Both the position numbers and the translations under genes were made by a program. Positions 20,074 through 29,307 of a DNA stretch of 64,000 nt are shown here, piece by piece. Source of the DNA: Opitutaceae bacterium. GTDB lineage: Bacteria; Verrucomicrobiota; Verrucomicrobiia; Opitutales; Opitutaceae. The notes under the pieces are model-generated. The model was not told where the DNA came from, did no database searches, and saw only the letters and a program-made list of their open reading frames with translations. The DNA lies in assembly GCA_016711225.1 (NCBI GenBank), contig JADJTK010000050.1, positions 248,001-312,000 on the forward strand. Direction: 5' to 3'. Numbering within the stretch: the first letter of the stretch is position 1; the number at the start of each line of letters is the position of its first letter.

Positions 20074-23043
20074 ATGCACCTCGCCACCCGATTCGCCTCC
20101 TTACGTTCCCTCGGCGCCCTCGCCGCAGCACTCGTCGTGAGCATCGCCGCCTCGGCCATGCCCACGGTGACCAACCTCAGTGGCGACATCCTCGCCTATC
20201 AGGAAAATCAGAACCAGAATACCACGCCCGCCCTCATCGACGCCGGCAGCAACGCCACCGTGTCCATGAGTTTTGCGGCCGGCCTGAGCAAATTCCAGTT
20301 CCGGTTCACCGCCGGTTCGACGGCCGCTGAGGACTACCTCTACTTCGGCAACTACGGCACCGGCACCGGGCAGATCGCGGTGGGCTATCTCGACAATGGC
20401 TCGGGCACCTACGGCTACTATGCGAAGGTTGGCGGCGTGATCATCGGCACTTGGGACAGCGCCACGAACACGATCACCTTCAACGCCTTGGCCACCAACG
20501 CCGCCGTCACAACGCTCGTCCGCAACCTGCGCTACCACAACGACGCTCAGTTTTTGCCCTCCACCGCCACCCGCACCGTCCGCCTGAGTTTCACCGACTC
20601 GAGCAACCAGACGCTCAACGTCGACACCTCGATCACCGTCGCCGCGGTCAACGACGCCCCCCGGTTCATGGGCGCAGGCTATTCCGCGATCGACTTCGGC
20701 ACTGCCATCGGCGGTTGCGGCTACGGCCGGGCCATCGTCCAGCAGACCGACGGCAAGTACGTCGTCGTCTACGACGTCTGGGACGTCGACTGGAACAACC
20801 ACCTCGCCGTCGCCCGCTTCAACACCGACGGCACCCTCGATTCCTCCTTCGGCACCGCCGGCCTCTACCACTCGTCCCTCCTCATCGTCGACAACTCCAG
20901 CACCACCGCCAAGGGCCTGCTCATCCGCACCGATGCGGGCCAGGCCGGCAAAATCCTCGTCTCAACCTCCGACAGCACTTCCATCCTACTGCTCCAACTC
21001 AACGCCAACGGCACCCTCGACACCGCCTTCGGCACCGCTGGCCTCTGTCGCTTCGACGCCGGCGACGGCGCCTCGGGCGAGGAAGTATGCGCGATCACCC
21101 AACAGGCCGACGGCAAGGTCATCGCGGTCGGCAGCTTCTACGACAGCATCTCCGGCCAGTGCAGCATCACGCTCTGGCGCTTCAAAGCCGACGGCTCCGG
21201 TCTCGACACCACCTTCGCCAGCCCGCTGGGATTCGCCCGCACGACGATCGGAGGCAGCTACTCCTATGGATACAACGTGCTGGTGCAACCCGACGGCAAG
21301 ATCGTGCTCGGTGGCCTCGTCCCCGGCTCCAACAACACCAACGACTCATGGGACATCGGGGTTCGCCGCTACAATGGCGATGGCACCCTCGACACCGCCT
21401 TCGGCACTGCCGGCATGGCTCAGCTCGACTATGCCGACACCCACGAAAGCTCTACGCGGATCGCACGCCAGTCGCAGGGTGCCAACGCCGGCAAGATCAT
21501 CGTCGCAGGAGAGTACGCCATCAACCCCGGGGCAACCTCGCACTCGGGCGATCTTATCGTCGCCCGCCTCAACCCCGACGGCACGCTCGATCCCACCTTT
21601 GGCACCGCCGGCTGGACTGTCCTCAACATCACCAGCAGCAGCACCGACCGCCCCAGCCGCGTGATCGTCGATGCGAACGACAACATCACGATCACCACCG
21701 GTCTCATGTACAACTGCACGGCCGCCGTGGTTCGCCTCACCTCCGAGGGCGCGCTCGATCCGTCCTTCAATGCCACCGGCAAGCTCGTCCTCGACGGCGT
21801 CGCCGACAGCTCGATGCTCGCCGGCGCCATCGTCGATTCCTGCGGGCAGCTCGTGCTCATCGGTTCGTTCGAGGATTTCATCGCCAACCCGCTGACAGGA
21901 TACGCCAACGGCTTCCCCGTCCTCGCCCGCCTCCATCCCGACGGCACCTTCGATGCCATGGGCAACTCGCCCTTCATCCCCGGCGGCGCCGCCGTCGTGA
22001 TCGATCCCGACATCCAGATCTTCGACGGCGAACTCGACGCCGCGAACTACGCCGGCTCGACCCTCGCCCTCCGGCGCCACGGCGGCGCCGATGTCACCGA
22101 CATCTTCGGCACCACCGGCACGCTCAGTTTCACCGGCACCAACTTCGTCGTCGGCGGAGCCACCATCGGCACCTTCTCGAATTCCGCCGGCACGCTCACC
22201 GTCACCTTCAACAGCGCCGCCACCACAGCTCTGCTCCGCACCGCCCTCCGGCAGATCACCTATCGCAACTCATCTGCCACGCCCCCGCCCGCGATCCAGC
22301 TCGACTGGCTCTTCTCCGACCGCAACAACGCCGGCACACAGGGCAGCGGCGGCGCGCAGACCGCCCTCGGTGTCACCGTCGTGGATATAACAATTCCACG
22401 AATCTACTCGATCACTCCCACTTCCGGTCCGGGCGCAGGCGGGACCGCCGTGACCATCAACGGCCGCTATTTTGTCCCCGGTTCCACCGCGCGGTTCGGC
22501 TCGGCGTCCGCCACGAGCGTGAGCTTCAACAACGCCACCGCCCTCACCGCCATCGCTCCCTCAGGGGCGGCCGGCACCATTCATGTCGGCGTGGCCACTC
22601 CCGCCGGCACAAGTCCGCAGACCACCAGCGACCAGTTCACCTTTGTTATTTCGACCTACGCCGACTGGGCCGCCTCAGCCTTCAACTCCACCGAGCTCGC
22701 CGATCCTGCGATCAGCGGCGAATCCGCCGATCCGGACGGTGCCGGTATCGCCAACCTGATGCGCTATGCCTTCGACCTGCCCGCCCGCGGCCCGGCAAAC
22801 GTTGCGACCACCACCACCTTCGACGGCAGCACTACGCCCGCCACGATCACCCTGTCCTTCACCCCGCGCGCCCAAGCCGACGACATCCTCTACTCCATCG
22901 AGGCCAGCGAGGATCTGGTGCACTGGTCACGGCAGGCCGCCTACCAGACCTTCATGGGCCCCACGGAGCTTCCCATCACGCTGGATGTCCCCGCAGGCGC
23001 CAAGCGCTACTTCCTGCGCGTGGAGATCCTCACCGACTGGTAG
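20074..23043 (+). CDS. Secreted delta-60-repeat propeller surface protein (surface cluster gene 5, intact)
   Basis: 989 aa. Signal peptide to about residue 28 (ALAAALVVSIAASAMP). A cadherin-like region (about 30-195: TLVRNLRYHN, TRTVRLSFTDSSNQT) is followed by seven delta-60 (DUF5122) repeats at about 200-640, with the pattern QADGK-AVG, then ARLNPDGTLDPTFGTAG. A second cadherin-like region (640-765), an IPT/TIG domain (about 772-855: PTSGPGAGGTAVTINGRYF) and the cluster's C-terminal module (about 859-989: ELADPAISG, ADPDGAGIANLMRYAFDLPA, ASEDLVHW, GAKRYFLRVEI) complete it. It is likely displayed at or secreted through the outer membrane. The final 270 bp are nearly identical to the end of the preceding gene, suggesting recent duplication or gene conversion of the C-module. 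Confidence 0.82.
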   Translation: MHLATRFASLRSLGALAAALVVSIAASAMPTVTNLSGDILAYQENQNQNTTPALIDAGSNATVSMSFAAGLSKFQFRFTAGSTAAEDYLYFGNYGTGTGQIAVGYLDNGSGTYGYYAKVGGVIIGTWDSATNTITFNALATNAAVTTLVRNLRYHNDAQFLPSTATRTVRLSFTDSSNQTLNVDTSITVAAVNDAPRFMGAGYSAIDFGTAIGGCGYGRAIVQQTDGKYVVVYDVWDVDWNNHLAVARFNTDGTLDSSFGTAGLYHSSLLIVDNSSTTAKGLLIRTDAGQAGKILVSTSDSTSILLLQLNANGTLDTAFGTAGLCRFDAGDGASGEEVCAITQQADGKVIAVGSFYDSISGQCSITLWRFKADGSGLDTTFASPLGFARTTIGGSYSYGYNVLVQPDGKIVLGGLVPGSNNTNDSWDIGVRRYNGDGTLDTAFGTAGMAQLDYADTHESSTRIARQSQGANAGKIIVAGEYAINPGATSHSGDLIVARLNPDGTLDPTFGTAGWTVLNITSSSTDRPSRVIVDANDNITITTGLMYNCTAAVVRLTSEGALDPSFNATGKLVLDGVADSSMLAGAIVDSCGQLVLIGSFEDFIANPLTGYANGFPVLARLHPDGTFDAMGNSPFIPGGAAVVIDPDIQIFDGELDAANYAGSTLALRRHGGADVTDIFGTTGTLSFTGTNFVVGGATIGTFSNSAGTLTVTFNSAATTALLRTALRQITYRNSSATPPPAIQLDWLFSDRNNAGTQGSGGAQTALGVTVVDITIPRIYSITPTSGPGAGGTAVTINGRYFVPGSTARFGSASATSVSFNNATALTAIAPSGAAGTIHVGVATPAGTSPQTTSDQFTFVISTYADWAASAFNSTELADPAISGESADPDGAGIANLMRYAFDLPARGPANVATTTTFDGSTTPATITLSFTPRAQADDILYSIEASEDLVHWSRQAAYQTFMGPTELPITLDVPAGAKRYFLRVEILTDW

Positions 23044-23520
23044 GCCCAGCGCCGCCCGCGGCCGCGCTTGTTCCCCAGCGCGTCTCCGGACCGCCCCGAG
23101 GGACCGGCTAGCAACTGCTTCGTAGCAGCGGCGGGCTTCATTCCGCCAGACGATGCGCACACGGACGGCACGCCGTGTGTCGCCGGGGCACGCGTCTCAC
23201 GCCGATCGACGATTCTTTGATCTTCGAGTCCCTTGCCTCACTCTTCCCGCGGCGCGCGGCGCGAACGGGAACCGACGGCAAGCGACCACGCCCCGATTGG
23301 CGGTTCCAATACATCGACCCAGGCCGCGTTGCGCCAACTAGCTCCAGTTTCCAGTTACGGCTGCGCCACTGGGCTCGCCGCGCCCTCCCGCGAAGGCCCG
23401 CAGTCCCAGTAACCTCCGGGCCCAAATCCTGTAGAATGGGATGAAACAAGCCGGCGCCGGCCCAAATCCTCGGTCGATACCGCCCTCCCGCTCCAGCCAA
23501 CAACCCATCCCCTTCCTGCC
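23044..23520. other. Spacer downstream of the surface cluster
   Basis: About 480 bp with no convincing gene. It holds the third copy of the AGCGCGTCTCCG flank motif (23077-23088) and, near its right end, the decamer ATCCTGTAGA (23426-23435) shared with the upstream region of the next paralogue. Confidence 0.45.
23426..23438 (+). promoter_or_regulatory. Possible promoter element shared by two paralogues
   Basis: ATCCTGTAGA lies 95 bp before the ATG at 23521 and again at 23975-23984, 86 bp before the ATG at 24061. The first copy continues to TAGAAT, a fair -10 hexamer. No convincing -35 is visible. It could be a promoter or simply duplicated along with the gene. Confidence 0.3.
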
Positions 23521-23940
23521 ATGAGAGCCACCCTTTCTTCACTCCTCCTCATCGCAGCCGCATTGACTGGGCCCGCCCCCCTCACCGCAGCCCCGGCCGG
23601 GCCCCCGGTCGATGTCGTCCGCGTTCGCTTGGTCAAGTCGCGGACCGGGGAAACCGTCTCCCGCGGCGAAGACCCCTACTCGGTCCGCCGGACCCTCGGC
23701 TCGCCACACAAGACACTTTCCTCCGACGTGTGGGTCTACCGCGGGTACTATCCCGCCGAAGACACCGTCCCCTCATTCGGCGGCCACACCCTGCTGATCA
23801 CCTTCGCCAGAGACAAGGTGAGTGATCTCCACCTCGTGAACCCGCGCGCCGAACGGATCTTGGCCGCCCATCTGCGAACGAAGACCGCTCCGGTCACGAT
23901 CGCCGACATCGCCAAGCCAACCACCGCCAAACTGCCGTAG
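23521..23940 (+). CDS. Small secreted protein, BamE/SmpA-like (paralogue 1)
   Basis: 139 aa. Signal peptide (MRATLSSLLLIAAALTGPAP, cleaved around LTAAPA). The mature part has the order GEDPYSVRRTLGSPHKTLS, VWVYRGYYPAE, LLITFARDKVSDLHLVN. This is reminiscent of the small BamE/SmpA fold, where an N-terminal helix before an LG-P turn is followed by strands ending in a V-F-DGKV-motif; that is a structural guess. It is paralogous to the next gene (same order VWVYRG, LL-TF--DKV-DLHLVNP, TIADIA). No lipobox is seen. Function unknown. Confidence 0.6.
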   Translation: MRATLSSLLLIAAALTGPAPLTAAPAGPPVDVVRVRLVKSRTGETVSRGEDPYSVRRTLGSPHKTLSSDVWVYRGYYPAEDTVPSFGGHTLLITFARDKVSDLHLVNPRAERILAAHLRTKTAPVTIADIAKPTTAKLP

Positions 23941-23941
23941 G

Positions 23942-23970
23942 CGCCGAACCGTCCCGTTTTGGGTTCGGCG
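23942..23970 (+). terminator. Hairpin just after stop codon
   Basis: Perfect 9-bp stem (CGCCGAACC pairing with GGTTCGGCG) with an 11-nt loop, starting one base after the stop at 23940. There is no U-tract, so it may be a weak terminator or an mRNA-stabilising stem between the paralogues. Confidence 0.4.
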
Positions 23971-24060
23971 TCCGATCCTGTAGAGCCGAATAAACCACGC
24001 AGTGCTGGATCGAACGCTCCGCCCTCCGTCACCAACCACCACCAACCCCCACCCACTACC

Positions 24061-24483
24061 ATGAAGAATTCCATCTCTGCTCTGTTCGCCTTGGCCACCG
24101 CCCTGGCTTTCCCGCTTCCGTCCACCAGCGCCCCTGCCGCTCGCGACCAGGTCGATGCCTACCGGGTTCGCGCGGTCCATGGCAACGGTTGGGAGATCAA
24201 CCGGGGGATGTCGGCCGTAGCGGTCACCGACCTCATCGGCATGCCCCGCGAAAAGATCACTCCGGAAGTCTGGGTCTATCGCGGCTTCTGGCCCAACGAG
24301 GACTTCGCCCGCAAATTCCAGGGAAACACCCTGCTGGTCACCTTCAGCGGCGACAAGGTGACTGATCTCCACCTCGTCAATCCGCACGCCAAGTCGGTTC
24401 TCACCGCCCGGCTGCAACGGGAGAAGACCACGCTCACCATCGCCGACATTGCCACGCCGGCCCGGTCAACCATGACGCAATAG
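24061..24483 (+). CDS. Small secreted protein, BamE/SmpA-like (paralogue 2)
   Basis: 140 aa from ATG 24061. Signal peptide (MKNSISALFALATALAFPLP). The mature region WEINRGMSAVAVTDLIGMPR, PEVWVYRGFWPNEDF, LLVTFSGDKVTDLHLVNPHA and TIADIATPA matches the gene at 23521 throughout. GMSAVAVTDLIGMP resembles the BamE/OmlA helix-turn (G-S--EV---LG-P). The two were probably formed by tandem duplication, including upstream DNA. Nothing identifies a partner or pathway. Confidence 0.62.
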   Translation: MKNSISALFALATALAFPLPSTSAPAARDQVDAYRVRAVHGNGWEINRGMSAVAVTDLIGMPREKITPEVWVYRGFWPNEDFARKFQGNTLLVTFSGDKVTDLHLVNPHAKSVLTARLQREKTTLTIADIATPARSTMTQ

Positions 24484-24840
24484 CCCCCACAGCGAAATGA
24501 CCACACGGAGCCGTCGCTCGGACAATCTGGCGACAGCTCTTTCGTGCCCGCCGAAAGGCCCCTTGCCGCACAGAAACGCCCCCTAGATTGCGTGTCCCAG
24601 CGGAGGACTCCGCCCATGCCTTGCGAGCCCGATGATCCACCAAGTCCGGGTGGGCAGAGCTGCCGGCGCGGCGACCGTGCTCTCGCTTGTGCGCGGATTG
24701 ATCGCCTCCGGGTTGCTCTACGGCGCGAACACGACGCCCGCCCGCACTAACCGGCTACCTGGACTGCCGTGTAAACGGTGAAGCGCGCCGGCATCGACGG
24801 CGAACTTGGCCGCGCCGCCCATCTCAATCACGCTCGCCCC
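24484..24840. other. Spacer, nothing recognised
   Basis: About 350 bp between the second small secreted protein and the YjbQ-family gene. No gene, tRNA-like fold or clear promoter was seen. Confidence 0.4.
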
Positions 24841-25257
24841 ATGAAATCCCACCGCCAGGAGCTTTGGTTCGAGGTGCCCACGCGTCGGGCGTTCCTCAAC
24901 ATCACCCCCCAGGTCGAGGCCGAGCTGCGGGCCAGCGGCATCCGCGAAGGACTCTGCCTCGTGAATGCGATGCACATCAGCGCCTCGGTCTTCATCAACG
25001 ACAACGAGACCGGCCTGCACGCCGACTTCGAGAAATGGCTGGAGAAGCTCGCACCCGAGAAACCGCATAGCCAATACGCACACAACCACGGCGAGGACAA
25101 CGCCGATGCCCACCTCAAGCGCACCATCATGGGCCGAGAGGTCGTCGTCGCCGTGACCGAGGGCGAACTCGATTTCGGCCCGTGGGAGCAGATCTTCTAC
25201 GGCGAGTTCGACGGCCTACGCCGCAAGCGGGTGCTCGTGAAAATTATCGGCGAGTAG
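24841..25257 (+). CDS. YjbQ/UPF0047 family protein (secondary thiamine-phosphate synthase-like)
   Basis: 138 aa, the usual length. From ATG 24841: QELWFEVPTRRAFLNITPQV, then CLVNAMHISASVFINDNETG, HNHGEDNADAHLKRTIMGRE and LDFGPWEQIFYGEFDG. These are the signature blocks of the UPF0047 family, including the HNHGEDN-AHLK metal-site region and the GPWEQIFYGEFDG closing strand. E. coli YjbQ has weak thiamine-phosphate synthase activity; the physiological role is not settled. The upstream in-frame extension (to 24778) lacks similarity. Confidence 0.88.
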   Translation: MKSHRQELWFEVPTRRAFLNITPQVEAELRASGIREGLCLVNAMHISASVFINDNETGLHADFEKWLEKLAPEKPHSQYAHNHGEDNADAHLKRTIMGREVVVAVTEGELDFGPWEQIFYGEFDGLRRKRVLVKIIGE

Positions 25258-25296
25258 TCTCGGGCTGCGCCCGGACCAAGCAGACTTCGCTCTCGT

Positions 25297-25420
25297 TCAG
25301 TAGTGGTATCGCAACCCCGCGATCCAAAGCTGCTCGTCCGCCACCTTGTACACCAACCGGTGTCCCCCATCGATGCGCCGGGACCAGTAGCCCTGCAACG
25401 CGTGCCGCAGCGGCTCCGGC
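25297..25420 (-). pseudogene. YoeB-family toxin, C-terminal remnant cut by IS66
   Basis: The frame from the IS66 end at 25421 reads TPEPLRHALQGYWSRRIDGG, then HRLVYKVADEQLWIAGLRYHY and a TGA at 25297-25299. This is the conserved C-terminal half of Txe/YoeB mRNA interferases, including the catalytic-region HRLVY and the terminal RYHY. The N-terminal half and any RelB/YefM antitoxin are absent, and they are not found beyond the other IS end (30057 onward). So the insertion was accompanied by loss of the flank. Confidence 0.8.
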
Positions 25421-25477
25421 GTAAGCGTCCGGCCGGCGACCTACGACGGCGGCATTGCCGAGTAGCGAAGCGATGTC

Positions 25478-26962
25478 TCACTGGTGCTCATTGAGACGTC
25501 GCAATAAGCAAGCGGGCGCAGGTCGTCCTGATTGGTCAGGCGAGGGGAGCCGGGTGAGGATGTCCTTGAGGTAGGCCAGCGGGTCCTTGCCGTGGCGCTG
25601 GCAGGAGACGATCAGCGAGTAGAGAATAGCGGAGCGTTGGCCGGCGTCGGGGTGGCCGATGAACAACCAGTTCTTCTTGCCGATGCAGGAGGGCCGAATG
25701 GCGTTTTCGACGAGGTTGTTGTCGAGCCGGCTTACGCCGTGGTTGAGGTGTGCGGACAACGGGGCCCACTGGCCAAGCAGGTAGTCGCAGGCCTTGCCCA
25801 GAGGCGATTTTGGCCGGATACGTTGGCGCGCCCACACGGCCAGGCGCTTCAAGCTGTTCATGGTGCGGGCCAGCCCTTCGGGTTTGGCCCGTTCGAGACC
25901 GCGCTGTTCGGCAGTGAGATTCTGTTCGTCCCACTCGCGTTCGCGCCGGTACATCCGACCGATCAACCGCAGGGCGGCCTGCGTGATGCGAGGGTTGTCG
26001 CCTTGGGCCTCGAAGAAGTACCGCCGCGCGTGCGCCCAGCAGCCCAGCCACGTCACGGCCGGATGGACCTCGGCGTAAGAGGCGTAGGCTTCGTAGCCGT
26101 CGGACTGCAGCAGGCCGGCGTAGTCGTCAGTGAGCAGTGTGGTCAATTCTCCATGCCGCCGGGTCAGGCGCCAATCAAAGACGACATCGCCTCCCGGTGT
26201 GCTCACCACCCACAGGTAGCCTTGGATGGCGCGATGGCCCTTTTCATCCGGATCGAGGAACTTCACCGGAGTCTCGTCACATTGCAGATAGTGACCGGCG
26301 AGCAGCTCGCACAGCATCAGCTTGTAGATCGGCTCGACCCAATCGGACACCAGCCGGATCCAGTCGGCCATGCTCTTGCGGCTGAGTTGCGCGCCCCATT
26401 GGATCGACATCGTCTCGAGCCGGTACAACGGCAGGTGATGCTGATATTTGGAGATGACGATATAGGCCAGCAGACCCGCCACCGCGTAGCCGCCCATCGC
26501 CGGACGCGGCAGCGCCGGCGCGACCACCGGAGCCTGACTGCGGTCGGCTTTGCGGCGAAACTTCGGACGCACGATCTCGCGCTTGACCAGCTTGGGGCCG
26601 ATGAGGTCGACCTCGAAGGTGGATTCCTCGCTGATGTGTTCGAAGGCCTCCGGCTCCGCCCGCACTTCCTCGGGCAAGATCACCACCGTCTCGACCACCG
26701 GCAGATCTTTGAAGACTTCGGCCGGTATCGGCCGCTTCTCCGCCACCGGGGTGCGGCGCTGGTAGGTGACCGTGCGCGTGGCGCGTTCGATCTGCGGGGT
26801 TTCCGGCAGAGCGAGTTTGTCCTGCATCGGGGAATTGATGACGAGCTTCTCGCTGTGCGCTCCAAACATCTGCCGACGAAACCAGGCAACCTGGGCTTCC
26901 AGGTCGGTCACCTGCGCCTTCAGGGCGAGGTTTTCTTGGTAAAGTACTTCGGCAGGAGGCAT
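25478..26962 (-). CDS. tnpC: IS66 transposase TnpC (copy A)
   Basis: 494 aa open frame. An N-terminal coiled-coil/leucine-rich start (MPPAEVLYQENLALKAQVTD) is followed by the IS66 zinc-finger/linker region (SEKLVINS), then the DDE core: AGHYLQCDETPVKFLD with the first Asp, VVFDWRLTRRHGELTTLLTD with the second, and LDNNLVENAIRP with the Glu. The last 20 residues (PSPDQSGRPAPACLL) are not IS66-like. An extra G near 25545 and a deletion near 25505 have replaced the normal end; copy B shows the expected LPRLTNQDDLRPLTPRLW. It is probably catalytically compromised at the C-terminus, if the sequence is right. Confidence 0.9.
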   Translation of the reverse strand: MPPAEVLYQENLALKAQVTDLEAQVAWFRRQMFGAHSEKLVINSPMQDKLALPETPQIERATRTVTYQRRTPVAEKRPIPAEVFKDLPVVETVVILPEEVRAEPEAFEHISEESTFEVDLIGPKLVKREIVRPKFRRKADRSQAPVVAPALPRPAMGGYAVAGLLAYIVISKYQHHLPLYRLETMSIQWGAQLSRKSMADWIRLVSDWVEPIYKLMLCELLAGHYLQCDETPVKFLDPDEKGHRAIQGYLWVVSTPGGDVVFDWRLTRRHGELTTLLTDDYAGLLQSDGYEAYASYAEVHPAVTWLGCWAHARRYFFEAQGDNPRITQAALRLIGRMYRREREWDEQNLTAEQRGLERAKPEGLARTMNSLKRLAVWARQRIRPKSPLGKACDYLLGQWAPLSAHLNHGVSRLDNNLVENAIRPSCIGKKNWLFIGHPDAGQRSAILYSLIVSCQRHGKDPLAYLKDILTRLPSPDQSGRPAPACLLRRLNEHQ

Positions 26963-27010
26963 TGGCTATACGATGACAACGTACCTACACTATAAGTAGT
27001 TGATGTCCAT

Positions 27011-27355
27011 TCATTTATCTCTGATACCATGTCTTTTGCAGCCATCTTTTAGGTCGATGCCCGCCAGCAACATTGTCAACGCTGTCGACTCCAGATCGAG
27101 CTTGGTCCCGGCGGCCTGCGGCCAACTAAACCGACCCTTTTCGAGCCGCTTGGCCAGTACCCAGACGCCGGATCCATCCCAGCACAGGATCTTGAGCCGA
27201 TCCCGGTTCTTGTTGGTGAACACAAACCAGGCCCCGCCGAAGGGATCCTCGTGGAGCTTCTCGCTGGCCAGTGCCCACAACCCGTCGAAGTGCTTGCGCA
27301 TGTCCACCGGCTCGATGGCCAGGAAGATGCGCTGTGTCGGTGACAACGAGATCAT
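27011..27355 (-). CDS. tnpB: IS66 Orf2 family protein TnpB (copy A)
   Basis: 114 aa from ATG 27355: MISLSPTQRIFLAIEPVDMR, then KHFDGLWALASEKL, GAWFVFTNKNRDRLKILCWDG, and VLAKRLEKGRFSWP. These are the hallmarks of the IS66 Orf2/TnpB accessory protein, required with TnpA and TnpC for transposition. The start is 2 bp upstream of the tnpA stop (27360), which suggests translational coupling. An in-frame extension upstream to 27412 lies inside tnpA and is unlikely to be used. Confidence 0.9.
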   Translation of the reverse strand: MISLSPTQRIFLAIEPVDMRKHFDGLWALASEKLHEDPFGGAWFVFTNKNRDRLKILCWDGSGVWVLAKRLEKGRFSWPQAAGTKLDLESTALTMLLAGIDLKDGCKRHGIRDK

Positions 27356-27359
27356 CGTG

Positions 27360-27664
27360 TCAGCGCCCCGCCACGTTGAGCAGCGCCGCCAGCGCGGTCG
27401 CATCGGCCGCACGCACCACCCAGCCGTTGGGTAACGTCAGCTCGAAGGCCCACCGCGAGACCGCCGGCAGTTTCACCTCGGCAAATTGCACCGCGGCGCG
27501 CCCTCTCCCACGGCCCTGCAAATACACCCACTTCGCGAGCGTTGTGCGATTGATCCCTTCCTGCCGGGCGAACTGCTCCATCGTGAGCCCGCTCGCTCGA
27601 TACCCGGCGACCAACTCCGCTCGCCGCGCCGCTGGCGTGATTTGGCGCCCGTCTCGGCTGCGTT
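27360..27664 (-). pseudogene. tnpA: IS66 TnpA (copy A), 5'-truncated
   Basis: C-terminal 100 or so residues of the IS66 Orf1 helix-turn-helix protein: DGRQITPAARRAELVAGYRA, LTMEQFARQEGINRTTLAKWV (HTH), then LPNGWVVRAADATALAALL. The first 17 residues are missing because copy B's terminal repeat starts at 27665; the open frame runs a little way into that repeat. Confidence 0.85.
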
Positions 27665-27770
27665 GTAAGCGTCCGGCCGGCGACCTACGACGGCGGCATT
27701 GCCGAGTAGCGAAGCGATGTCTCACTGGTGCTCATTGAGACGTCGCAATAAGCACCAAGAGGAAGCCCGA

Positions 27771-29255
27771 CTACGACGCGCTGGGCTGCCAGAGGCGCGG
27801 GGTGAGCGGGCGCAGGTCGTCCTGATTGGTCAGGCGAGGGAGCCGGGTGAGGATGTCCTTGAGGTAGGCCAGCGGGTCCCTTGCCGTGGCGCTGGCAGGA
27901 GACGATCAGCGAGTAGAGAATAGCGGAGCGTTGGCCGGCGTCGGGGTGGCCGATGAACAACCAGTTCTTCTTGCCGATGCAGGAGGGCCGAATGGCGTTT
28001 TCGACGAGGTTGTTGTCGAGCCGGCTTACGCCGTGGTTGAGGTGTGCGGACAACGGGGCCCACTGGCCAAGCAGGTAGTCGCAGGCCTTGCCCAGAGGCG
28101 ATTTTGGCCGGATACGTTGGCGCGCCCACACGGCCAGGCGCTTCAAGCTGTTCATGGTGCGGGCCAGCCCTTCGGGTTTGGCCCGTTCGAGACCGCGCTG
28201 TTCGGCAGTGAGATTCTGTTCGTCCCACTCGCGTTCGCGCCGGTACATCCGACCGATCAACCGCAGGGCGGCCTGCGTGATGCGAGGGTTGTCGCCTTGG
28301 GCCTCGAAGAAGTACCGCCGCGCGTGCGCCCAGCAGCCCAGCCACGTCACGGCCGGATGGACCTCGGCGTAAGAGGCGTAGGCTTCGTAGCCGTCGGACT
28401 GCAGCAGGCCGGCGTAGTCGTCAGTGAGCAGTGTGGTCAATTCTCCATGCCGCCGGGTCAGGCGCCAATCAAAGACGACATCGCCTCCCGGTGTGCTCAC
28501 CACCCACAGGTAGCCTTGGATGGCGCGATGGCCCTTTTCATCCGGATCGAGGAACTTCACCGGAGTCTCGTCACATTGCAGATAGTGACCGGCGAGCAGC
28601 TCGCACAGCATCAGCTTGTAGATCGGCTCGACCCAATCGGACACCAGCCGGATCCAGTCGGCCATGCTCTTGCGGCTGAGTTGCGCGCCCCATTGGATCG
28701 ACATCGTCTCGAGCCGGTACAACGGCAGGTGATGCTGATATTTGGAGATGACGATATAGGCCAGCAGACCCGCCGCCGCGTAGCCGCCCATCGCCGGACG
28801 CGGCAGCGCCGGCGCGACCACCGGAGCCTGACTGCGGTCGGCTTTGCGGCGAAACTTTCGGACGCACGATCTCGCGCTTGACCAGCTTGGGGCCGATGAG
28901 GTCGACCTCGAAGGTGGATTCCTCGCTGATGTGTTCGAAGGCCTCCGGCTCCGCCCGCACTTCCTCGGGCAAGATCACCACCGTCTCGACCACCGGCAGA
29001 TCTTTGAAGACTTCGGCCGGTATCGGCCGCTTCTCCGCCACCGGGGTGCGGCGCTGGTAGGTGACCGTGCGTGGCGCGTTCGATCTGCGGGGTTTCCGGC
29101 AGAGCGAGTTTGTCCTGCATCGGGGAATTGATGACGAGGCTTCTCGCTGTGCGCTCAAACATCTGCCGACGAAACCAGGCAACCTGGGCTTCCAGGTCGG
29201 TCACCTGCGCCTTCAGGGCGAGGTTTTCTTGGTAAAGTACTTCGGCAGGAGGCAT
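27771..29255 (-). pseudogene. tnpC: IS66 transposase TnpC (copy B), several 1-nt frameshifts
   Basis: Same protein as copy A, from ATG 29255 to TAG 27771-27773. Its 3' end shows the proper IS66 terminus LPRLTNQDDLRPLTPRLW. The frame is broken by extra or missing single bases near 27880 (GGGTCCC versus GGGTCC), 28855 (ACTTTCG versus ACTTCG), 29071 (missing GC), 29139 and 29157. The central DDE part (27880-28820) is intact and identical to copy A. Confidence 0.85.
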
Positions 29256-29307
29256 TGGCTATACGATGACAACGTACCTACACTATAAGTAGTTGATGTC
29301 CATTCAT

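Larger units (their letters stand above)
25421..27664 (-). mobile_element. IS66-family element, copy A (right end missing)
   Basis: The left terminal inverted repeat starts GTAAGCGTCCGGCCGGCGAC at 25421, with the GTAAGCG tip usual for IS66. It carries tnpC, tnpB and most of tnpA on the minus strand. It ends abruptly within tnpA at 27664, where copy B's left end begins. Relative to copy B it lacks about 50 bp near 25505 (tnpC 3' end). Confidence 0.88.
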
